From positions 1 to 20,925 of the forward strand of contig JAUQPQ010000021.1 of the NCBI GenBank assembly GCA_030550295.1: a stretch of DNA of 20,925 bases, given 5' to 3'. Below the pieces are notes generated by a model that was given only the letters and a program-made list of their open reading frames with translations, was not told the DNA's origin and searched no databases. This DNA comes from Chloroflexota bacterium. GTDB lineage: Bacteria > Chloroflexota > Dehalococcoidia > SM23-28-2 > HRBIN24. Both the position numbers and the translations under genes were made by a program. Below are positions 16,266-20,925 of the stretch, in pieces (within the stretch, counting starts at the first letter, position 1; each line of letters begins with the position of its first letter).

Positions 16266-17492
16266 TTACTGTAGCACCCCTTCGGCCATTAGGTCGGCTA
16301 TTTCGTCGTCGGTTAAGCCGAGCACCTCCTTGCACACATACTCGGTGTGCTGGCCAAGGAGGGGGGCGGGTGCTGTGGGCCCGCCAGGGGTGCTATGGAG
16401 GCGGAACCCAGAGCCATCATAGGCTGTCCGTCCTGCCTCGGGATGGTCCAAGTAGCGGTAGTAGCCCCGCGCCTTGAGGTGGGGGTCGCAGTCGAGGACG
16501 TCGGCAGCGCTTTGGACCACCCCTGCGGGGACGCCATGGGCCTGGAGTAGCTCCATTACCTCCCCTGCCTCCCTTTGGCTGGTCCAGCTCTCAATGAGCC
16601 TGTCCAGTTCGTCCTCGTGAGCCTTACGCCCCAAGAAGGTGGCGAATCGCTCCTCCTGCGTCCACTCCTCTCCTACCGCGCGGCAAAAGCCTTCCCACTG
16701 CTGGTCGTTGAAGATGGCGATGGCCACCCAGCGGTCTTCTCCCTGGCAGCGATATGCGCCATGGGGACAGGCGTAGGGAAGACGGTTGCCCTGGCGCTCC
16801 TGCACACGGCCATTGGCCGTATAGTCCAGTATGGCAACCGATACCACATTTACCGAGCTCTCTAGCTGGGCCACCTCGATCAGTTGTCCCTTGCCAGTGC
16901 GGTTCCTATGACGAAGGGCGGCCAAGGTGGCGATTACTGCGTGTCCAGGGTTTACTACGTAGTCGGTATAGTTGGTGCCCAGGCCTACTGGTGGCCGATG
17001 GGGGAAGCCCGAGAGATAGCTAAGGCCGCTGAGGGGCGTAATTACTGCCCCAAAGCCAGCGAAGTCACGGTGGGGCCCAGTAAGGCCCTGCATCGGCTCT
17101 CGCACCATGATGATGTCAGGCTTCACCTGAAGGATCCTTTCGTAGCCAAGGCCCCACTTCTCTAAGGTGCCAGGGGTGTAGTTCTCGGCTACGATGTCGC
17201 TCTTGGCGATAAGGCGGAGGGCCAATTCTCGCCCCTTCTCTGTCCCCATGTTGATGGTGACTGACAGTTTGTTGGCGTTGAAGTTATTGAAATATCCGGA
17301 CATGTTAACGGTGGGGGGCTTATCTTTGGGCATAGGCATGGCGATGCGTAGACCATCTAGACGTGTCTGTGACTCTACGCGTATCACCTGGGCACCGTAA
17401 TGGGCCAGGATCTGGGTGAAGATGGGGCCAGCGCCGAACCAGGTAAAATCGGCCACCCTTATACCTTTGAGGGGCAGCCTATCCTCGGCCAT
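16266..17492 (-). CDS. Class III CoA-transferase, BbsF-like, probable catalytic subunit
   Basis: A CoA-transferase of the formyl-CoA/CaiB-BaiF family (class III), 408 residues from the ATG chosen here, which moves CoA between carboxylic acids through an enzyme aspartyl-CoA. The N-terminus (GIRVADFTWFGAGP) and NFNANKLSVTINM resemble the BbsF-type subunit of benzylsuccinate CoA-transferase. Asp177 in NYTDYVVNPGHA lies where the family's nucleophilic Asp is expected, before RHRNRTGKGQLIEV. A GTG three codons upstream (17501) lies inside the AGGAGGTG ribosome binding site, so the ATG 8 bases after AGGAGG is the better start. It follows the second CoA-transferase with a 29-base gap. The acid substrate is unknown. 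Confidence 0.9.
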   Translation of the reverse strand: MAEDRLPLKGIRVADFTWFGAGPIFTQILAHYGAQVIRVESQTRLDGLRIAMPMPKDKPPTVNMSGYFNNFNANKLSVTINMGTEKGRELALRLIAKSDIVAENYTPGTLEKWGLGYERILQVKPDIIMVREPMQGLTGPHRDFAGFGAVITPLSGLSYLSGFPHRPPVGLGTNYTDYVVNPGHAVIATLAALRHRNRTGKGQLIEVAQLESSVNVVSVAILDYTANGRVQERQGNRLPYACPHGAYRCQGEDRWVAIAIFNDQQWEGFCRAVGEEWTQEERFATFLGRKAHEDELDRLIESWTSQREAGEVMELLQAHGVPAGVVQSAADVLDCDPHLKARGYYRYLDHPEAGRTAYDGSGFRLHSTPGGPTAPAPLLGQHTEYVCKEVLGLTDDEIADLMAEGVLQ

Positions 17493-17521
17493 ATCTTTCA
17501 CCTCCTATTGAGGGCGACATC

Positions 17522-18832
17522 TTATATTACCCCTGCAGCCGCCAAGGCGCCTACCTGCTCTGAAGAGAGCCCTAGCTCATCTCGATATATTTGGAGGTTG
17601 TGCTCCCCAATGAGGGGCGGACGGCGCCAGATCCTGGCTGGGGTGAGACCTAGGCGGTAGGGAGGGCCCGGATAGCGTATCGTCGTCCCTAGGTGAGGGT
17701 GCTCTATCTCCTGGAAGAAGCTTCTAGCGTTCAACTGAGGGTTCTCCACTACGTCCTTGGGCGTGTTGACAGGGGCAATGAGAAGCCCTCGCCTCTGCCC
17801 TTCCTCATAGAGGACGTTTTTGGTCTTAGTGCGGATGAAGCGCTCAATAATGGGGTCTACATATTGGAACTTGGGTACCCATTGGGTTGCCATGCTGACG
17901 TCTGTCCCCTGGAGGAGCTGGGCGATAAGGCGTAGGTCCAGCTGACTGAACACTTCCTTCCATTCGGGAGAGGCGAGGCCTTCAGCCATCCCCTCCTCGG
18001 CCATCCAGTCGATGAGGGTAGCGAGGGGGGCACCGAAGCCTGGAATCCCTACCATGAGATATACGTAACCGTCGGCGCACTGGTAGGTGCCTAATCCAGG
18101 CACGCGGAACCACTCACCCGTTGGGAGCTTTCTCCCCTCGCCTGTGCGGGTGCGCAGCTCCTTGCGCATGTCCCAGAACTGCATCGCCGTCTCTTGGTTC
18201 ATGGAGAGGGCCTCCTGCATGGAGACCTCTACTAGCTGGCCCTCGCCTGTGCGGTCGCGATGGAGGAGGGCGATGAGGATGCCAGTGCAGCTCTGAATAG
18301 AGGCGCAATAGTAGGCCTGATCGCCATAGGGGCGGTTGGGGGGGTCTTCAGGGAAGCCGGCCAGATACATCATGCCGCTCATGGCCACGGCGATGAGGTC
18401 GCTGGCCTGCCAGTGGGCCCGTGGCCCCCAAAGGCCAAAGCCGGTGATAGAGCAGTATATAAGGCCTGGGTTCTCTACCTTTAAGGCTTCGTATCCCAGC
18501 CCCAGGCCGTCCATGTAGCCTGGAGGAAAGGTTTCTATGATGACGTCTGCTTTGGCAGCAAGACGGCGGAACAGGGCGCGGCCATCGGCCTTGGTGATGT
18601 CTAAGGTTATGGAACGCTTAGAGGTGTTGAAGGCGAAGAAGTAGAGGCTCTTTTCAGGATGGGGGTCGTCGTGGAAGAAGGGAGGTATACGCCTGGCCGC
18701 ATCCCCCCCAGGTGGCTCCACCTTGATGACGTCGGCTCCTAGGTCGGCCAAGAGCTTGCCACAGTAGGCCCCAGGGGGGCCAGCCAAGTCTAATACCCTC
18801 ACGCCTGAGAGGGGCCCCTCTTCTGCCACCAT
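17522..18832 (-). CDS. Class III CoA-transferase, BbsE-like partner subunit
   Basis: A second CaiB/BaiF-family protein, 436 residues from the ATG used here, clearly of another subfamily than its neighbour. The N-terminus GPLSGVRVLDLAGPPGAYCG, the KVEPPGGD motif, and EKSLYFFAFNTSKRSITLDI are features I associate with BbsE-type proteins. Around the expected nucleophile it reads YGDQAYYCASIQSC before LLHRDRTGEGQ. The Asp is about three positions earlier than in the neighbour, and the aligned position holds Ala, so it may be a non-catalytic partner. A TTG at 18886 would add 18 residues but has no ribosome binding site and sits on the -35 box. The ATG at 18832 has AGGAGG five bases upstream. Confidence 0.88.
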   Translation of the reverse strand: MVAEEGPLSGVRVLDLAGPPGAYCGKLLADLGADVIKVEPPGGDAARRIPPFFHDDPHPEKSLYFFAFNTSKRSITLDITKADGRALFRRLAAKADVIIETFPPGYMDGLGLGYEALKVENPGLIYCSITGFGLWGPRAHWQASDLIAVAMSGMMYLAGFPEDPPNRPYGDQAYYCASIQSCTGILIALLHRDRTGEGQLVEVSMQEALSMNQETAMQFWDMRKELRTRTGEGRKLPTGEWFRVPGLGTYQCADGYVYLMVGIPGFGAPLATLIDWMAEEGMAEGLASPEWKEVFSQLDLRLIAQLLQGTDVSMATQWVPKFQYVDPIIERFIRTKTKNVLYEEGQRRGLLIAPVNTPKDVVENPQLNARSFFQEIEHPHLGTTIRYPGPPYRLGLTPARIWRRPPLIGEHNLQIYRDELGLSSEQVGALAAAGVI

Positions 18833-18857
18833 GGTCGCCTCCTGTACGATCGCACCA

Positions 18858-18886
18858 ATTATATCCGAGAGGCTGAAGGCAGCCAA
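18858..18886 (-). promoter_or_regulatory. Sigma70-type promoter for the CoA-transferase / ThDP gene unit
   Basis: On the minus strand TTGGCT (18881-18886) is followed by a 17-base spacer and a perfect TATAAT (18858-18863). Transcription would begin near 18851, giving a leader of about 19 bases that contains the AGGAGG of the gene starting at 18832. It begins 5 bases after the stop of the alpha/beta hydrolase and is the best promoter in the window. Confidence 0.65.
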
Positions 18887-18891
18887 TACGC

Positions 18892-19746
18892 TTACCCTTG
18901 AAGGAAGGGAAGGGTAAGACGCAGGAACTCCTTAGGCTTCTCCAGCACCACGTTGTGGCCGCAGTCGGCGATGATGTGACATTGGGCCTGTGGGATAACG
19001 GTGGCCAGCCGGCGCGAGGCCCACGCTGGCACCATTCGGGCTTCTTCCCCGTCCAGGACTAAGGTGGGAACGCAGATGCGTCGGGCTTCGCCCTCTAGGT
19101 CGATGGCTAAAAGCTGGCGCCCCACCCCAATGAGGGTCTGGTTGGGGACCCTCATGATATCACGTGCCATAAGCCCCTTGTCTTCCCTTAGAAGGTGGCG
19201 GGTATCGCGTCCCATGTCTAGGCGCCGCACGATAAGCCACCACTTGATGGGGGCCTTGGGGATAATCTCTCGGAGGCCTGGCCGGTCTACCAGCCGGAAG
19301 ATCCAGTGAAAGCGACGGGGCAAGTATTCCCCCCTATATACAGGCCCCACCAACACCAGCCTACGCAGGCGCTCGGGGTAGCGGCTGGCATAGACTATGG
19401 CCAGCGTTCCCCCTACAGAGGCACCTATGAGATGGAAGCGGCTTAGCCCTAGGGCCTCGATCAGCTCGGCTAGGAAGTGGGTGTACGCATCTAAGGTAGG
19501 TCTCCTACGCAGGGGCTGGGAGCGGCCAAATCCTGGCAGGTCTGGGGCTACGGCCCAGAAGTTCCTACCCAAGGTGGGCAGGACGTGTCGGAACATCCAG
19601 GAGGAGGTGCCTACCCACCCGTGCAGGAGGAGGACAGTGCCCTGGGGCTGGGATGACACAGGTAGCGCCTCTCTTACGTAGACCTGGCGCCCCTTCACCT
19701 CCAGGTACCGCTCCTTTACCCTTGTGCCGCCGGGTGTGACTGTCAT
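18892..19746 (-). CDS. Alpha/beta-fold hydrolase
   Basis: A 284-residue cytoplasmic alpha/beta hydrolase. The oxyanion-hole motif LLHGWVG (40-46), the DLPGFGRS turn (69-76) and the nucleophile elbow GASVGG with Ser110 are intact. The catalytic His is His264 in CGHNVVLEKP. The expected acid motif, usually like GEDDRVVP, reads GEEARMVP (233-240), so the usual Asp is Ala236 and another acid (Asp232, Glu234 or Glu235) may serve. The substrate is unknown; thioesterase, esterase and C-C hydrolase are all possible. The ATG sits 1 base after a strong inverted repeat, with no ordinary Shine-Dalgarno site, only a run of G within the repeat. It lies between the sulfurtransferase and the CoA-transferase unit on the same strand. 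Confidence 0.9.
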   Translation of the reverse strand: MTVTPGGTRVKERYLEVKGRQVYVREALPVSSQPQGTVLLLHGWVGTSSWMFRHVLPTLGRNFWAVAPDLPGFGRSQPLRRRPTLDAYTHFLAELIEALGLSRFHLIGASVGGTLAIVYASRYPERLRRLVLVGPVYRGEYLPRRFHWIFRLVDRPGLREIIPKAPIKWWLIVRRLDMGRDTRHLLREDKGLMARDIMRVPNQTLIGVGRQLLAIDLEGEARRICVPTLVLDGEEARMVPAWASRRLATVIPQAQCHIIADCGHNVVLEKPKEFLRLTLPFLQG

Positions 19747-19747
19747 G

Positions 19748-19774
19748 GTTGCCCCCCATTATTATGGGGGCAAC
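19748..19774. repeat. Perfect 9-bp inverted repeat in front of the hydrolase start
   Basis: GTTGCCCCC and GGGGGCAAC flank a 9-base AT-rich loop. The repeat ends 1 base before the hydrolase ATG on the minus strand and takes up about half of the 50-base gap after the sulfurtransferase gene. No T-run follows on either strand, so it is not a standard intrinsic terminator. It could be an operator, an mRNA hairpin hiding the ribosome site, or an mRNA processing site. Confidence 0.6.
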
Positions 19775-19796
19775 ACGCACACGGGGAAGGGGGGTC

Positions 19797-20639
19797 CTAC
19801 CTTTCGATGGGCGATCCCACCAGGCTGCCCCATTCGGTCCAAGATCCATCGTAGTTGCGCACCTGTGGGTAGCCCAAGAGATATTTCAAGACAAACCAGG
19901 TATGGGCCGACCTTTCACCTATCCGACAGTAAGCGATGATCTCTTTATCTGGCGTTATCCCCTTTTCTTGGTAGATGCGCCGTAGCTCCTCTGGCGACTT
20001 GAAGGTGCCATCCTCGTTCACCGCCATGGACCACGGTATGTTTTGGGCGCCAGGGATGTGGCCCCCCCTTTGGGCCCCCTCCTGGGGCAGGTTTTCCGGA
20101 GCTAACAACTCCCCCCTATACTCGGCCGGTGAGCGGACGTCCACTAGGGCGATGTCCGGCCTTTTCAGCCACTGCAGTATCTGATCCCTTAAGGCGCGGA
20201 TGCTGGGGTCAGGCTCCTGGGTTCGGTACTGGGTGCGCGGGTAATTAGGCACCTCAGTGGTAAGGGGCCTACCCTCATCGATCCACTTCTTGCGCCCTCC
20301 ATTCATAATGCGGGCGTCCTTGTGGCCATATAGCTTTAGGACCCAAAAGGCGTAGGCGGCAAACCAGTTGTTGTTGTCCCCATACAGGACTACAGTGGTG
20401 TCATTAGCGATCCCCGATGCCGATAGAAGCCCCTCCAGCTGGGCCTTGCCTACTATGTCCCTCACCACAGGGTCCTCCAAGTCCCTCTTCCAGTGCCATC
20501 CCACCGCCCCAGGGATGTGGCCAGTATCATAGGCCGCCGTGTCCACATCTACCTCCACTATGCGCACCTTGGGGTCGTTCAGGTGCTCCCATACCCACTC
20601 GGTGCTCACCAGTACCTCAGGATGTGCATACTCGCCCAT
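19797..20639 (-). CDS. Thiosulfate sulfurtransferase (tandem rhodanese)
   Basis: A 280-residue enzyme with two rhodanese domains that moves sulfane sulfur from thiosulfate or a similar donor to cyanide or thiols. The C-terminal domain (about 155-280) has the active-site loop CRIGERS with Cys238, the form seen in actinobacterial CysA/SseA-type enzymes. The N-terminal domain (about 8-128) has Asp88 (LYGDNNNWFA) where the Cys would be, so it is the usual structural, inactive half. The CRIGERS loop suggests thiosulfate rather than 3-mercaptopyruvate (typically CGSGVTA). ATG is preceded by AAGGAGG. A promoter-like pair lies just upstream, so it may start its own transcript. Confidence 0.93.
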   Translation of the reverse strand: MGEYAHPEVLVSTEWVWEHLNDPKVRIVEVDVDTAAYDTGHIPGAVGWHWKRDLEDPVVRDIVGKAQLEGLLSASGIANDTTVVLYGDNNNWFAAYAFWVLKLYGHKDARIMNGGRKKWIDEGRPLTTEVPNYPRTQYRTQEPDPSIRALRDQILQWLKRPDIALVDVRSPAEYRGELLAPENLPQEGAQRGGHIPGAQNIPWSMAVNEDGTFKSPEELRRIYQEKGITPDKEIIAYCRIGERSAHTWFVLKYLLGYPQVRNYDGSWTEWGSLVGSPIER

Positions 20640-20661
20640 GGTCCCCCTCCTTTTTAACCAT

Positions 20662-20691
20662 ATACTAGACTATCTGGAGCGCAAAAATCAA
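20662..20691 (-). promoter_or_regulatory. Likely promoter of the sulfurtransferase gene
   Basis: On the minus strand TTGATT (20686-20691), an 18-base spacer and TAGTAT (20662-20667) match the -35 and -10 consensus at 4 of 6 bases each. The AAGGAGG ribosome site and ATG at 20639 follow about 20 bases downstream in an AT-rich stretch. Confidence 0.4.
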
Positions 20692-20745
20692 CTATTAACA
20701 ACGACAAAGGCGGGTGAAGGGGGTGATTCCGGTGGGTGGAGGCCC

Positions 20746-20925
20746 TTAGCCAGGGGAGGCCTGAACCTGGGAAGGCAGGGCCTTTTGCAGGATCTCGACA
20801 GCTTGGGCCACCATCTCCTCCAAGATTTCGCGGGCGGGGCGGATGCGGCGCAGCATGCCCGATATCTGTCCGGCGGGGTTCATGAGGAGCTCCTTACGTC
20901 CGGCCTTCTCTGCCGGCCAAGTGAT
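20746..20925 (-). CDS. Nitronate monooxygenase-like (2-nitropropane dioxygenase family) protein, C-terminal end only
   Basis: Only the last 59 codons are inside the window; the frame is open to the right edge and ends in TAA at 20746-20748. The visible part reads MNPAGQISGMLRRIRPAREI and then a helix LEEMVAQAVEILQKAL. This matches the C-terminal signature of FMN-dependent nitronate monooxygenase/enoyl-reductase-like TIM-barrel proteins, in which (N/M)PAGQ.SG.I.....A.EI.E.MV.EAVE.L is common. The catalytic His and FMN-binding residues lie outside, so the activity is uncertain. It is co-directional with the sulfurtransferase gene, 106 bases upstream of it. Confidence 0.7.
   Translation of the reverse strand: MTWPAEKAGRKELLMNPAGQISGMLRRIRPAREILEEMVAQAVEILQKALPSQVQASPG

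Overview
The window is about 21 kb of compact bacterial chromosome. It has no rRNA, tRNA, CRISPR array or insertion sequence, and no gene-free stretch longer than about 210 bases. It is moderately GC-rich, uses GTG and TTG starts as well as ATG, and has many AGGAGG-type ribosome binding sites. My best guess is a Chloroflexota bacterium of the Dehalococcoidia kind, because of the CdaA-YbbR pair, HEAT-repeat protein, TldD/TldE pair and several class III CoA-transferases. That placement is inference and not proven by any marker here.

Layout. Bases 1-638 (+) hold the C-terminal part of a short-chain dehydrogenase. Bases 660-10519 (-) are one long co-directional block read right to left: argF, cdaA (diadenylate cyclase), cdaR/ybbR, der, plsY and tldD. 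After a 210-bp gap come tldE, a HEAT-repeat protein, a Nudix hydrolase and a GNAT acetyltransferase. Most junctions overlap or are a few bases apart, so argF to tldD look like one operon and tldE to GNAT a second or continuing one. A short divergent intergenic region at 10520-10618 carries a -10 element for each direction. Bases 10619-14217 (+) hold comEA, comEC and rph. comEA-comEC are coupled by a GTGA overlap, and rph seems to have its own near-leaderless promoter. rph converges on a HIT protein and overlaps its end.

Bases 14200-20639 (-) are a metabolic block. From right to left it contains a tandem-rhodanese sulfurtransferase, an alpha/beta hydrolase, two different class III CoA-transferases, a thiamine-diphosphate enzyme of the 2-hydroxyacyl-CoA lyase/acetolactate synthase type, and the HIT protein. 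A good sigma70-type promoter (TTGGCT-N17-TATAAT) lies just upstream of the first CoA-transferase. The window ends inside a nitronate monooxygenase-like gene (-).

How the genes work together. The left block combines c-di-AMP synthesis and its membrane regulator with ribosome assembly (Der), phospholipid synthesis (PlsY), arginine synthesis and a TldD/E protease. The centre is the DNA-uptake pair ComEA/ComEC, whose ComEC C-terminal metallo-beta-lactamase-like domain has lost its metal ligands. The right block could activate a carboxylic acid as a CoA thioester by a two-subunit CoA-transferase and then cleave or join a carbon-carbon bond with the ThDP enzyme. The substrate is unknown. That CoA-transferase/ThDP unit and the degenerate ComEC domain are the most interesting features here.
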